A DNA stretch of 64,000 nucleotides from Marinisporobacter balticus (GCF_004345705.1 NZ_SLWV01000017.1:12352-76351), one strand, 5' to 3'. Numbered from the stretch's first letter, positions 36,700 to 46,636 are shown. The notes: generated by a model from the letters alone, not told the origin. A program made the numbers and translations.

Positions 36700-37962
36700 T
36701 TATTTTAACCTTACATCCGCCGCAAGCTTATGCGCATATAATCCTTCTAATGCGCCTAATCTAGATGCAACAGGACCAATTATTTTTAATCCTTCCTTTG
36801 TTACCCGTTGATTAGTAACCACCTTTATAAAGGTGCCCACCCAAACGCCTCCTGTAAAACGTGCTGTTCTCATTGTTGGTAATATATGGTTTGTCCCTGC
36901 TACATAATCTCCAAATACTTCTGCTGCTCCTTCTCCAATAAATAGAGACCCATAGTTTATAAGCTTAGGAACAACTTTCTCTTCATTTTCTACTTGAATC
37001 TCTAAGTGCTCTGGCGCGAGTTTATTCGATAAAGTAATGGCTTCTTCTAATGTGTCAATTAGTATAACCTCTCCATTATTCTCCCAAGCCTCTTTTGCAA
37101 TGGCTGCTGTTGGCAGATCCTTTAGAAAATTTTCCACTTCTTTTATCGTATCTTTTCCAACTTTTTCATCTGTACACAAAAGAATTCCTCTTGCTTGTGG
37201 ATCATGTTCAGATTGTGCCAAGATATCTGCTGCAATAATTCTAGGATCTGCTGTAGCATCTGCGATCACAACTACCTCACTCGGCCCTGCTAAAAAATCT
37301 ATGCCTACCACACCACTGACTTGTCTTTTTGCCTCTGTTACATATTGATTCCCAGGGCCTACAATCATATCTACAGGCTTTATCTGCTCAGTCCCATATG
37401 CAAGAGCTCCTATAGCTTGCGAACCACCCATAGCATATATTTCATTTGCTCCTGCTATATGCATAGCCGCTAGTGTTGCTGGATGAATAGATTTCGTGTC
37501 CTTTACAGCAGGAGAACAGGTAACAATCCTTTTTACACCTGCTACTTTTGCAGGAATGATCGACATGAGTGCAGAAGATGGCAAAGGATACCGCCCTCCT
37601 GGAACATATCCTGCACAAGAGTTTACTGGCATTGCTTTATGCCCTAAAAACACCCCCTGCATTACTTCCTGTTCTTCCATATGCTTAAACATTTCTTTTT
37701 GTCTTTTTGCAAATTCCTCAATATTTTTCGCTGCAAAGCGTAGATCTTCAATAGTCGTTGCTTTTACTTCTTTCAAAGCATTTTGAATCTCTTCTTGTGT
37801 AATTTGATAACTTTCTCTTTCACAACCATCAAATAAAATATTATATTCTTTTAGGGCATGATCTCCCTCTTTTCGGATTTTATGGATTATTTCTAAAACA
37901 CGCCCTTCAACAAGTTTGCTTGTTTCTTCTTTTTTAGGTATTGCTTTTTTTAACTTTATCAT
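36700..37962 (-). CDS. hisD: Histidinol dehydrogenase (HisD family)
   Basis: 420-aa NAD-dependent zinc enzyme oxidising histidinol to histidine in two steps. Zinc and catalytic motifs LAQSEHDPQA and LAPEHLE are intact, with GPGNQYVTEAKR and FLAGPSEV also conserved. It is not in a his operon, being flanked by glsA and tRNA-Lys. An isolated hisD may still serve histidine synthesis, but HisD-family enzymes acting on other alcohols (for example sulfopropanediol dehydrogenase) exist, so the substrate is not certain. Start ATG 37962 behind AAGGAG. Confidence 0.88.
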   Translation of the reverse strand: MIKLKKAIPKKEETSKLVEGRVLEIIHKIRKEGDHALKEYNILFDGCERESYQITQEEIQNALKEVKATTIEDLRFAAKNIEEFAKRQKEMFKHMEEQEVMQGVFLGHKAMPVNSCAGYVPGGRYPLPSSALMSIIPAKVAGVKRIVTCSPAVKDTKSIHPATLAAMHIAGANEIYAMGGSQAIGALAYGTEQIKPVDMIVGPGNQYVTEAKRQVSGVVGIDFLAGPSEVVVIADATADPRIIAADILAQSEHDPQARGILLCTDEKVGKDTIKEVENFLKDLPTAAIAKEAWENNGEVILIDTLEEAITLSNKLAPEHLEIQVENEEKVVPKLINYGSLFIGEGAAEVFGDYVAGTNHILPTMRTARFTGGVWVGTFIKVVTNQRVTKEGLKIIGPVASRLGALEGLYAHKLAADVRLK

Positions 37963-38248
37963 TACGCTTCACTCCTTTATCGCAATAAAGTATAGCTATA
38001 AGTATACCATAAAATAATCAATAAAAAAACTACCTTCTTTTCCCGATAAAAATAATCCCAACAAATAGTATACCATTATTTACATTCAATAGAAGCTTTA
38101 ACTATACATTCATATTATCTATGGTAACCGTGAAAACCTAAAATCAAATTAGATTTCAACTTTATGATTTCCAAATTTTATCACATCCTGTCTTATTATA
38201 GAAAAAATCTATAGAATAGAAGCTACCTATAATTTTTCCTTATTTTGG
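37963..38248. other. Non-coding region between hisD and tRNA-Lys
   Basis: No open frame with coding character, and no clear RNA structure. It holds the divergent promoters of hisD and the tRNA. Confidence 0.6.
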
Positions 38249-38277
38249 TATACACACAAATATATAAGTGTTATAAT
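38249..38277 (+). promoter_or_regulatory. Candidate sigma-A promoter of tRNA-Lys
   Basis: TATACA, 17-base spacer, TATAAT (38272-38277), ending 20 bases before the tRNA. Confidence 0.6.
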
Positions 38278-38297
38278 AATATTTGTTCAGAATACAT

Positions 38298-38374
38298 ACC
38301 CCATTAGCTCAGTTGGCTAGAGCACCTGACTCTTAATCAGGGTGTCCAGGGTTCGAGTCCCTGATGAGGTACCA
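38298..38374 (+). tRNA. tRNA-Lys (anticodon CTT)
   Basis: 77-nt tRNA including encoded CCA. The D-arm GCTCAGTTGGCTAGAGC, the anticodon stem-loop CCTGA-CTCTTAA-TCAGG (anticodon CTT) and the T-arm CAGGG-TTCGAGT-CCCTG are all canonical. The acceptor stem ACCCCAT/ATGAGGT has a C4-A69 mismatch. It is a single tRNA gene with its own terminator. Confidence 0.95.
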
Positions 38375-38375
38375 A

Positions 38376-38414
38376 TAAAAAAGTTCTATTCTTGGGAGAA
38401 TAGAACTTTTTTTA
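38376..38414. terminator. Bidirectional terminator after tRNA-Lys
   Basis: AAAAAAGTTCTATTC and GAATAGAACTTTTTT form a 15-bp stem with a 6-base loop, between the tRNA and the convergent SulP gene. Confidence 0.92.
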
Positions 38415-40088
38415 TTATATCATTGTCACCGCTTCTGTAGATGACCCCTCCTTCATCTCAATCAATCTATTTGCAGTTTCCACTGCTTCATCTATATCTT
38501 TGCATATTCGATCTTGTCCAATCATTTGAATAAATCCATAATTTTTTAATATTTTTAATGGAGATTCTTGTATTTCCATGATAATTAATTTTGTATCACT
38601 ATGTTTGCACATATCATATAATTTTTTTAAAGCAGTATATCCAGTCGCATCAATAACCGGTACATGCTTCATTTTTAAGATTAACACTTTCGGTGAATCT
38701 TCTACCTCTTTGATTACTTGTATAAACTTATCTGCTGCACCAAAGAAAAAGGGTCCATTAATTTCATAAAATGCGATTTCTGTAGAAAGATCTTTTCTAT
38801 AAGCAGGAAGCTCATCCTTTATGTCATTTTCTTCTAATAAATATTTAAAATCCGTAACATCTGCCATTCTTTTCATAAATAAAAACGCAGCAAGTATCAT
38901 TCCTACTTCAATGGCCACAACCAAATCTACAAGAACTGTTAGAAAAAACGCTACTAAGAAAATCGCAGCATCACTTTTAGGCCCTTTTGATAGTTCTGTA
39001 AAAGCATGCCATTCTCCCATATGATAAGCCACCATCATCAATATGGCTGCAAGAGAAGCCATTGGAATAAACTTAACATAGGGCATCAGAAGAAGCATCA
39101 TCAATAACAAAGAGATCGAATGGACAATTCCAGAAATGGGTGTTCTTGCACCATTTTTTATATTTGCTGCCGTTCTTGCAATAGCCCCTGTTACAGGAAT
39201 TCCTCCAAATAAAGGTGAAAATATATTGGCTACACCCTGTCCAACCAATTCAATATTTGAACGATGGTTTCCTCCAATCATTCCATCTGCAACAACTGCT
39301 GATAATAAGGATTCTATACTTCCCAATAAAGCGATTGTCATTCCTGGTACGATTAGTGCTTGTATCATTTCCCTATTCATAGTAGGAAAATGGAACTTTG
39401 GTAAAGACGAAGATATTTCTCCAAACTGACTTCCAATCGTTGAAACATCTAATTTTAGTAATAATGTTGAAAAAGTTACTACAATAATTGATACCAATGT
39501 AGCTGGGATTTTTTTATTTATCTTTGGCCATAAAATGATAATGAGAATAGATAAAACCCCTACTATTACTGCTTCCATATTCACGTTACTAAAATTTTTA
39601 AAATAAACTGTCCATTTTGGTATGAATTCTGCTGGTACGCCATCTATATTTAATCCAAAAAAATCCTTTATTTGAGAAGAAAAAATAATCACAGCAATGC
39701 CACTAGTAAATCCAGTAGTAATTGGATATGGAATGAACTTGATCATACTTCCTAATTTAAAGACACCCATTAAAATTAAAAATATGCCCGCAATTATCGT
39801 TGCAACCATCAATCCATCTAATCCATACTTTTGTATGATCCCATAAACAATGACTACAAAAGCCCCTGTGGGTCCTCCAATTTGCACCCTACTTCCTCCT
39901 AGTAAGGACACAAAAAAACCTCCAACAATCGCAGTAATTAATCCTTTTTCAGGGGATACCCCTGATGCAATAGCAAGTGCTATAGATAAAGGCAATGCAA
40001 TAATTGCTACAATAATTCCTGCTGCAAAATCTTTTAAAAATTGTTCTTTGCTATAATCCTTCAAGCATGTAAATAATTTGGGCATCAT
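38415..40088 (-). CDS. SulP-family anion transporter with STAS domain
   Basis: 557-aa SLC26/SulP transporter. The membrane domain has about 12-14 helices, beginning with FAAGIIVAIIALPLSIALAIASG and GLLGGSRVQIGGPTGAFV-like sequence, and including GIPVTGAIARTAANIKNGARTPISGI. The cytoplasmic STAS domain lies at about 435-545 (VLILKMKHVPVIDATGYTAL). Substrates in the family are sulfate, bicarbonate, dicarboxylates and other anions; the actual one is not shown here. Single gene behind AAAGGAGA. Confidence 0.92.
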   Translation of the reverse strand: MMPKLFTCLKDYSKEQFLKDFAAGIIVAIIALPLSIALAIASGVSPEKGLITAIVGGFFVSLLGGSRVQIGGPTGAFVVIVYGIIQKYGLDGLMVATIIAGIFLILMGVFKLGSMIKFIPYPITTGFTSGIAVIIFSSQIKDFFGLNIDGVPAEFIPKWTVYFKNFSNVNMEAVIVGVLSILIIILWPKINKKIPATLVSIIVVTFSTLLLKLDVSTIGSQFGEISSSLPKFHFPTMNREMIQALIVPGMTIALLGSIESLLSAVVADGMIGGNHRSNIELVGQGVANIFSPLFGGIPVTGAIARTAANIKNGARTPISGIVHSISLLLMMLLLMPYVKFIPMASLAAILMMVAYHMGEWHAFTELSKGPKSDAAIFLVAFFLTVLVDLVVAIEVGMILAAFLFMKRMADVTDFKYLLEENDIKDELPAYRKDLSTEIAFYEINGPFFFGAADKFIQVIKEVEDSPKVLILKMKHVPVIDATGYTALKKLYDMCKHSDTKLIIMEIQESPLKILKNYGFIQMIGQDRICKDIDEAVETANRLIEMKEGSSTEAVTMI

Positions 40089-40325
40089 TTTTAGGTCTCT
40101 CCTTTTGTATACAGTATATATTGCACAAAATCCGTTTACTATTATATACCTACATGCAAAAAGTTACAAAGAATTTTTGTTGGATTTATCCTTCCTTAAT
40201 CATTTCCAAAAAGAAGACAACCCGCTCCATTCTTGAAACCGATAAATACTAGTTCTTGTAATAACCATAAAAAATTCGTATTATATGATCACATATGCGC
40301 ATGTCATCAATGAAATTTAAAAATC

Positions 40326-40359
40326 AAAAAATCTCAACTACGCTTAGTCGAGATTTTTT
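40326..40359. terminator. Terminator of the pst operon
   Basis: AATCTCAACTA and TAGTCGAGATT pair around a short loop, with A and T runs on both sides. It touches the pstB stop codon. Confidence 0.85.
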
Positions 40360-41107
40360 ATCCAAATATACCTTCTATATACTGTTTGGTTCTTTCATCC
40401 TGAGGATTTTCAAAAAGTTTTTTTGTCTCATCATATTCTATAATTTCTCCGTTCAATATAAACGCTGTATACTGAGCAATTCTTTTTGCTTGCGCAAGAT
40501 TATGGGTTACAATAACGATGGTATATTGATGTGATAATTTTTTTAACATTTCTTCTATATTTGCAGTATTTTTCACATCTAAAGCCGAACACGGTTCATC
40601 TAATAATAATATTTCAGGTTCCACCGTTAATGCTCTAGCAATACAAAGCCGTTGCTGCTGTCCTCCTGAAAGCTTTGTTGCCTGCATCTTCATATTATTT
40701 TTCACTTCATCATAAAGACCCGCGATGATTAATTTTTGTTTTACAATATTCCCTAGTTTTTCTTTATCTTTTATGCCATAATAAATGGGTGCATAGATCA
40801 TATTATCATAAATGGATAAGGGAAAAGGCATAGGATTTTGAAAAACCATACCTATTTTTTCTCGGACGATTTCTTTTTCCATACCATTTATGTTTTTCCC
40901 ATGCAATAAAATTTCGCCGTCAATTGTCGCATTTTTTTCTTCATGCACCATTTTATTTAAGCTTTTAATAAAAGTAGATTTTCCACATCCTGAAGGCCCT
41001 ATAATCGCTGTAATTTTATTTTCTTTAATTTTTATATTGATTTTATCAAGAATTTTCTTCTGATCAAAATATATTGATAAATCTTTCGTCTCAATGATAT
41101 GATCCAT
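40358..41107 (-). CDS. pstB: Phosphate ABC transporter ATP-binding protein
   Basis: 249-aa ABC ATPase with Walker A GPSGCGKST, the PstB-typical substitution around KSLNKM, signature LSGGQQQRLCIARAL, Walker B ILLLDEPCSALD and H-loop VTHN. It energises the PstSCA phosphate importer. It is last in the order pstS, pstC, pstA, pstB, with one base separating it from pstA. No phoU follows. Confidence 0.93.
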   Translation of the reverse strand: MDHIIETKDLSIYFDQKKILDKINIKIKENKITAIIGPSGCGKSTFIKSLNKMVHEEKNATIDGEILLHGKNINGMEKEIVREKIGMVFQNPMPFPLSIYDNMIYAPIYYGIKDKEKLGNIVKQKLIIAGLYDEVKNNMKMQATKLSGGQQQRLCIARALTVEPEILLLDEPCSALDVKNTANIEEMLKKLSHQYTIVIVTHNLAQAKRIAQYTAFILNGEIIEYDETKKLFENPQDERTKQYIEGIFG

Positions 41108-41108
41108 T

Positions 41109-41942
41109 CTATTCCACCTTCCTAAACAAACCTATAAATATACTAAAGCTATTCAAAACTAAAAGTAATACTAATAATACCGCAGCTGTTTTATAGGCAT
41201 TTTCTATGGATATACCTTCCCCGATTAATATATACAAATGATACGGAAGTGCCATTGCTGGAGAGAATATACCTTTAGGCTCAGGCGCGTAAAGTACACC
41301 CCCTGTAAATATAATAGGTGCTACAGCCCCCATTGCAAATCCTCCCGCCAAAGCTATAGCCGAAATGATTTCTCCAAAACATATAGGCAGTATAATTTTA
41401 AAAAAAGTATATGCTTTTGAAATCCCTAAAGCATAAGAAGCATAAATTAGCTCTTTACTAATTTCTTGGAAAGCTTTTTCAACCTTTACTTCTATAAATG
41501 GAAATATCATAATGCCTAAAACCATTCCTCCTGACAATAATGAAATGCCAAAATTCAAATGAACAACTAAAAAAGTATATCCAAATAGCCCTAGAACAAT
41601 AGAAGGAATCCCTGCTGTAGATTGAATGACCATATGAATACCTCCATATATTCTCTTATTTGTGCAGTAAAAGTTAAGATATATGGCTGTAGCAATGGCA
41701 ATCATTCCTGCAAAAAAACAAGCGATTGAAGTAAAATATATACTTCCTATTATAGCAGGAAATATGCCCCCATCCGTTCCAAGGGGAAAACCCTTTGGCA
41801 TATCCATCAAAAAATCAATACTTAATCCTTCTTTCCCTTTAGAAAAAATATAGATGTTCATATATAAAACGAGAAATATCAATATGCTCCCACTTAAAAT
41901 GCTCCATAGCTTTATTCCTAGATGTTTATTAGTTCTTTTCAT
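41109..41942 (-). CDS. pstA: Phosphate ABC transporter permease PstA
   Basis: 277-aa permease with six helices; the ATPase-contact (EAA) region is KELIYASYALGISKAYTFFKIILP. TDGGIFPAIIGSIYFT and AGIPSIVLGLFGY are typical of PstA. Start ATG 41942 with AGGAAG upstream, 14 bases after pstC. Confidence 0.92.
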   Translation of the reverse strand: MKRTNKHLGIKLWSILSGSILIFLVLYMNIYIFSKGKEGLSIDFLMDMPKGFPLGTDGGIFPAIIGSIYFTSIACFFAGMIAIATAIYLNFYCTNKRIYGGIHMVIQSTAGIPSIVLGLFGYTFLVVHLNFGISLLSGGMVLGIMIFPFIEVKVEKAFQEISKELIYASYALGISKAYTFFKIILPICFGEIISAIALAGGFAMGAVAPIIFTGGVLYAPEPKGIFSPAMALPYHLYILIGEGISIENAYKTAAVLLVLLLVLNSFSIFIGLFRKVE

Positions 41943-41956
41943 TCAGCGTTCACTTC

Positions 41957-42820
41957 CTAGTAATCTATATTTTTCTTAATATAATAAAAAAGCATATTGA
42001 CTACGAAAAGGATCCCCATTAACACAAGTCCAGCAGCAAATAACGCATGATAATGCAGACTATCTACTTGGGCCCCCCCCATTTCTAACGCAATAAGTGC
42101 TGGTATGGTTTGTGTTTTCCCCAAAAGTTTTGGAAAAATAGGGCTGTTTCCAATCACCATCATCACAGCCATCGTTTCCCCCATTGCTCTTGCAAGCGCT
42201 AAAATGATGCCAGCAAGAATACTTTTCTTAGAAGCAGGTAATATAAGATAGCGGATCATATGCCACTTAGAAATGCCTAATCCATCGGATGCCATTTTAT
42301 ACCTTTTTGCAATTTTTATCATGGATTCATCACAGGTAGAAATAATGTATGGGAGGACCATAATAGCAAGTAATATCCCCCCTACTAAGACAGATTCTCC
42401 AGAAGAAAAATCAAAATGAATTTCGAAAAATTTCACAAGAACCAACAACCCAATCAACCCATAAATAACAGAAGGAATCCCTGCCAAAAGATCAATAGAT
42501 GGCTTTATCATCTTTCTCATTTTTTCATTTACAACACTTGTTAAAAAGATTGCTGCCCCTACACCAATGGGAAGTGCTATGGTCATTGCTACAAAAGACA
42601 CATACAGTGTTCCTAAAATCATTGGAAAAATAGATATATTCGGAGGATTTCTAACAGGGTTCCATTTATCTCCAAATATAAAATCTAACAAAGAGATCTC
42701 GTCAAAAATAACAACACTTTCTTTTATAAGAAATATGATAATACAAATTAAAATCATCACAGAAAAAAAAGTAATTCCTTTTATACTATTAGAAAATATT
42801 TTTTCGAATTTTTTATGCAC
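41957..42820 (-). CDS. pstC: Phosphate ABC transporter permease PstC
   Basis: 287-aa permease with six helices. WNPVRNPPNISIFPMILGTLY, LLAGIPSVIYGLIGL, the EAA segment KMASDGLGISKWHMIRYLILP and the conserved ARAMGETMAVMMVIGN are present. It appears to start with GTG 42820 behind AAGGAAG. Confidence 0.92.
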   Translation of the reverse strand: MHKKFEKIFSNSIKGITFFSVMILICIIIFLIKESVVIFDEISLLDFIFGDKWNPVRNPPNISIFPMILGTLYVSFVAMTIALPIGVGAAIFLTSVVNEKMRKMIKPSIDLLAGIPSVIYGLIGLLVLVKFFEIHFDFSSGESVLVGGILLAIMVLPYIISTCDESMIKIAKRYKMASDGLGISKWHMIRYLILPASKKSILAGIILALARAMGETMAVMMVIGNSPIFPKLLGKTQTIPALIALEMGGAQVDSLHYHALFAAGLVLMGILFVVNMLFYYIKKNIDY

Positions 42821-42861
42821 TTTTTCACTTCCTTAAAAACATATAGGAATAAATCCCATAA

Positions 42862-42895
42862 ATAAAATTCAGAAGGAATCCCCTCTGAATTTTAT
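42862..42895 (-). terminator. Intercistronic hairpin between pstS and pstC
   Basis: ATAAAATTCAGA and TCTGAATTTTAT form a perfect 12-bp stem. Only a weak T tract follows, so it is probably a partial terminator or 3' stabiliser that lets pstS be expressed above the permease genes. Confidence 0.65.
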
Positions 42896-42900
42896 GCAAG

Positions 42901-43815
42901 TTATTTTGCAGGAACAAATCCCATTCTCTCGATTGTCTTCATGCCTTCTTCTGAAAGAAGTTCATTGATAAAAGTTTCTTCTTGTGGTAATAGCGTACCC
43001 TTTTTCACTACTAAAAGAGGACGAGAGATTTTGTAATCACCACTTATAATATTTTCTTTTGTGGGTGCAACACCATCTACATCTAATGGGATGATCTTTC
43101 CACCATTTTGATTTACCAATCCATAAGATGCATAACCAATGGCATTTTTATTTTCTATAATCTTTGTAACCAATGCACCCATTGAAGGTGCTTGAATCGC
43201 ATCTGCTTTCACCTGAGCATCTCCCATAACCTTTTTTTGGAATACCCCATGAGCACCGCCACCTAAATCCCTTGTAACAACAACAATCTCTTCATGGGCT
43301 AAAGAAGTTTCTACTTGATCCCAGTATTTATATTCCCCTGAAAAAATCTTTTGGATTTCTTCTGTTGATAAATTCTTTTTCAATTTATATATTTGATTTT
43401 TAGGGTTTACAGAAACAGTCAATGCATCTACTCCTAATTTAAATTCTTGATATCCTTCGATTTTTCCTTTTTCTTCATCAGAAACACTTCTTGAAACCAT
43501 TCCAAAATCGCTACTTCCATCAATAACTGATTTTACTCCTGCTGAAGAACCTCCTGCAGAAACAAAAATATCTAAACTTTTATTTGGAAAATCTTTATTA
43601 ACCTTGTCCCAAGTTTCATACTCTTCAATAAACTCTGTAGAAATTTTTGATAGTACAGGTGCCAACGTAGACGAACCCTTAAATAATATTTGTGATTTGA
43701 ATACATCTTCAGTACTCTCAGCTGCTTGATCACGATTTACTTCATTCCCACATCCAGTTAATATCAAACTGAAAAGCAAAGTGGTAATCATCAAAAAACG
43801 AATTATTTTTTTCAT
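42901..43815 (-). CDS. pstS: Phosphate-binding lipoprotein PstS
   Basis: 304-aa substrate-binding protein. The signal peptide ends in a lipobox (LTGC, C22), anchoring it outside the membrane. Phosphate-site motifs are KGSSTLAPV, SAGGSSAGVKSVIDGSSDFGMVSR and RDLGGGAHGVFQ. ATG 43815 has AAGGAG eight bases upstream; an earlier in-frame ATG at 43854 has no signal peptide register and was rejected. First gene of pstSCAB. Confidence 0.93.
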   Translation of the reverse strand: MKKIIRFLMITTLLFSLILTGCGNEVNRDQAAESTEDVFKSQILFKGSSTLAPVLSKISTEFIEEYETWDKVNKDFPNKSLDIFVSAGGSSAGVKSVIDGSSDFGMVSRSVSDEEKGKIEGYQEFKLGVDALTVSVNPKNQIYKLKKNLSTEEIQKIFSGEYKYWDQVETSLAHEEIVVVTRDLGGGAHGVFQKKVMGDAQVKADAIQAPSMGALVTKIIENKNAIGYASYGLVNQNGGKIIPLDVDGVAPTKENIISGDYKISRPLLVVKKGTLLPQEETFINELLSEEGMKTIERMGFVPAK

Positions 43816-43988
43816 TTTTATATCTCCTTTTCCATCGTTTATAATGTTTCTCATAAAAGTATATCATAAATAGAAGTTAATACAACGGTTGGTTTATTCC
43901 ATATAAAACCATTTTATATTTATTTTTCCTCTATTTATTCTGGTTTAAAATATATTCATCATTAAATGAACAAGCCAAATGCTATCAT

Positions 43989-45152
43989 TCATTTTTTTGT
44001 TATTTCTTGCATACATTGATCAATACGATCTATTGTATAATCTACTTCCTCCATTGTATTCAAATGCCCAAAGCTAAACCTTACTGTTCCATGTGGGAAT
44101 GTTTTTAGTGTTTTATGGGCTGAAGGTGCACAATGGAGTCCACATCTTGTCATAATCCCAAATTCTTTGTATAGTCTATAAGCAATCTCAGCATTATCAT
44201 ATCCTTTAAAATCTATAGAGGCTACGCCGGTTCTTCCAATTATGTCTGTCTTTCCTATCAATTTAACATCTGATATATTTTGTACTTGCTCTAAAAACTT
44301 CTCTAGTAAAAATAGTTCCTTTTCTCTTATTGCATCTACGTTTGTATCTAATAGATATTTTAAGGCTGCATGTAGTCCATAAATACCAGGAATATTTAAT
44401 GTTCCTGCTTCAAATTTATCAGGCATATATTCTGGCTGATGCTCATATTCAGATAAACTTCCTGTGCCACCTTCTATGAAAGATGTCATCTTTTCAACTA
44501 GTTTATCATGCACCATAAATCCACCCATTCCTTGAGGACCTAAAAGCCCTTTGTGTCCTGTAAAAGCAATAGCATCTGCACCTAATTTTCTATAATCAAT
44601 CTCTAAAAACCCTGCTGTTTGTGCCGTATCTACAATAAAGAAAATGTCCTGTTCTTTACAAACCTTTCCCACTTCTTCAAGCGGTAGTATCGTACCACAT
44701 ACATTAGACGCATGTGTCATAATTAACACCTTTGTATTCTTTTTGATATGTTTTTTTATATCTTCAGGATTTAATTCTCCAAATTGGTTGCAAGGTACAC
44801 TAGAAAATGTGATGCCTTTTTCTAATAAAGCATGTAGGGGTCTCATAACCGCATTATGTTCCATAGAGGATACAATCACATGATCCCCTTTTCTTAAAAT
44901 CCCTTTTATGAGTACATTCAAGCTTTCTGTGATATTTTTTGTGAAAACTACATTTTCTGGCTTATCAAAATGAAATAATTCACAAAGTAATTCACGGGTT
45001 TCAAATACAACATTTTCTGCTTCAAAAGAACTTTCATACGCCCCTCTATTAATATTGCACCCAATATTTTTTAAATACTTGCTCATGCTTTCAGCAACCC
45101 CTGGTGCCTTTGGATACGATGTTGCTCCATGATCTAGATATATATTCTGCAT
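43989..45152 (-). CDS. Cysteine desulfurase-like aminotransferase class V, selenium-associated type
   Basis: 387-aa PLP enzyme. N-terminal IYLDHGATSYPKAPGVAESM, the PLP-lysine motif FTGHKGLLGPQGMGG, and the GTLNIPGI and MTRCGLHCAPSAH cysteine loop are visible. It resembles the EF2568-type cysteine desulfurase family linked to selenium-dependent molybdenum hydroxylase gene sets rather than IscS or NifS. ATG 45152 has AGGAGG; the longer frame from 45188 was rejected. It is divergent from yedE, yedF and DUF3343, so it may mobilise sulfur or selenium for the same pathway. Confidence 0.87.
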   Translation of the reverse strand: MQNIYLDHGATSYPKAPGVAESMSKYLKNIGCNINRGAYESSFEAENVVFETRELLCELFHFDKPENVVFTKNITESLNVLIKGILRKGDHVIVSSMEHNAVMRPLHALLEKGITFSSVPCNQFGELNPEDIKKHIKKNTKVLIMTHASNVCGTILPLEEVGKVCKEQDIFFIVDTAQTAGFLEIDYRKLGADAIAFTGHKGLLGPQGMGGFMVHDKLVEKMTSFIEGGTGSLSEYEHQPEYMPDKFEAGTLNIPGIYGLHAALKYLLDTNVDAIREKELFLLEKFLEQVQNISDVKLIGKTDIIGRTGVASIDFKGYDNAEIAYRLYKEFGIMTRCGLHCAPSAHKTLKTFPHGTVRFSFGHLNTMEEVDYTIDRIDQCMQEITKK

Positions 45153-45350
45153 CTCTACTCCTCCTATTAAGAAAAAATCAATTCGCACAACAATTTAACC
45201 TTCATATTATCATAATTTTAAATATGTATACAATAATAATAGAATTTTTCTATATGTTCCCCATCTTGTATAATAAATATCTATTTAACATTTACTGTTT
45301 CAATTGTTACTATTAAATTGGACTAATTCTTATATAGGAGGAATTTAAAA

Positions 45351-46436
45351 ATGGAAGAAAAGAAAGGAATTATTTTTACAGGTGCCATTGTTGGAATCAT
45401 CGCTGTATTATTAGTAAAATTCGGCAATCCTGCAAATATGGGCTTTTGCATCGCATGTTTTATTAGAGATATTGCAGGGGGATTAGGGCTGCATAGAGCT
45501 GCCGTTGTTCAATACTTAAGACCAGAAATTATGGGATTGGTTTTAGGTGCTTTCATCATGGCTATTGGAAAAAAAGAATTTCATGTACGTGGAGGATCTT
45601 CTCCGTTCATTCGCTTCACCCTTGGCGTTGTTGTAATGATTGGCGCTTTAATGTTTTTAGGCTGTCCACTTAGAATGATTTTAAGACTTGGTGGCGGAGA
45701 TTTAAATGCACTTGTTGGAATCATAGGCTTTGTCGCTGGCATTGGTTTAGGTATTTTCTTCTTAAATAAAGGCTTCAGCTTAAAGAGAAGTTATAAGTTA
45801 CCAAAATCTGAAGGATTTGCTTTCCCACTATTAAATGTAGGCTTAATTGCTTTATTAATCAGTGCACCAGCCTTTATCTTCTTTAGTGAAAAAGGTCCTG
45901 GCAAAATGTATGCACCTATTTTTATAGCATTAGCAGCAGGACTTATCGTAGGGATTCTTGCACAAAAAACAAGACTTTGTATGGTAGGTGGTATAAGAGA
46001 TCTGATTCTTTTTAAGGATACTTATCTTATTTCAGGTTTTATTGCCATCTTTGTATTTGCGCTAATCGGAAACTTTGCACTTGGCTACTTCAAAATGGGA
46101 TTTTTAGAACAACCTGTTGCCCACGCTGATGGACTTTGGAATTTCTTAGGCATGGCTTTATGTGGATGGGCTTCCGTACTTCTTGGTGGATGTCCTATGA
46201 GACAACTGATTCTATCAGGAGAAGGAAATACAGATTCTGTAATAACAGTTATGGGCATGCTTGTTGGGGCTGCAATTTGCCACAACTTTGCGCTAGCATC
46301 AAGTCCTAAAGGCCCTACACCAAATGGACAAATCGCTGTAATCCTTTGCTTCATCATCGTTGGATTCATAGGGTATTTCAATTCCGAAATGAGCAGTACA
46401 AATAAACAAGTAGAAGGAGATGTTAAAATTGGATAA
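45351..46436 (+). CDS. yedE: YedE-related selenium-metabolism membrane protein
   Basis: 361-aa membrane protein with about nine or ten helices, of the YeeE/YedE family. Conserved cysteine signatures appear twice in each half: GFCIACFIRD and FLGCPLRMILRL, then TRLCMVGGIRD and LGGCPMRQLI. These line a pore that passes sulfur or selenium species. The genomic partners (YedF-like, DUF3343, desulfurase) point to selenium. Start ATG 45351 behind AGGAGG. Confidence 0.9.
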   Translation: MEEKKGIIFTGAIVGIIAVLLVKFGNPANMGFCIACFIRDIAGGLGLHRAAVVQYLRPEIMGLVLGAFIMAIGKKEFHVRGGSSPFIRFTLGVVVMIGALMFLGCPLRMILRLGGGDLNALVGIIGFVAGIGLGIFFLNKGFSLKRSYKLPKSEGFAFPLLNVGLIALLISAPAFIFFSEKGPGKMYAPIFIALAAGLIVGILAQKTRLCMVGGIRDLILFKDTYLISGFIAIFVFALIGNFALGYFKMGFLEQPVAHADGLWNFLGMALCGWASVLLGGCPMRQLILSGEGNTDSVITVMGMLVGAAICHNFALASSPKGPTPNGQIAVILCFIIVGFIGYFNSEMSSTNKQVEGDVKIG

Positions 46437-46635
46437 AATTGATACAAGGGGTATGTCTTGCCCACAACCTGTACTTATGACAAAGAATGGTATTGCATCA
46501 AATCCAAAAAATATCGACATCCTCGTAGATAACAATACTGCTAAAAATAATGTTGTAAGATTTTTAAAAAATGCTGGGTATGCATTTGAAATAGAAGAGA
46601 TCAATGAAGATTATCTCATTTGTGCAAGGAAATAA
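46429..46635 (+). CDS. yedF: TusA-like (YedF N-terminal type) selenium/sulfur carrier, short form
   Basis: About 68-71 aa, SirA/TusA fold with the CPxP motif (RGMSCPQPVLM) whose cysteine carries persulfide or perselenide. Selenium YedF proteins are usually near 200 aa with a C-terminal DsrE-like domain; here only the TusA-like part is present. I prefer TTG 46429 because AAGGAG lies nine bases upstream, while ATG 46420 sits on that site. It overlaps the yedE end, indicating translational coupling. Confidence 0.82.
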   Translation: MDKIDTRGMSCPQPVLMTKNGIASNPKNIDILVDNNTAKNNVVRFLKNAGYAFEIEEINEDYLICARK

Positions 46636-46636
46636 T

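Noticed and set aside
36480..36764. 94-codon plus-strand frame between glsA and hisD
   Set aside because: It runs through the direct repeats and the hisD terminator, lacks a ribosome binding site and overlaps the hisD end antisense.
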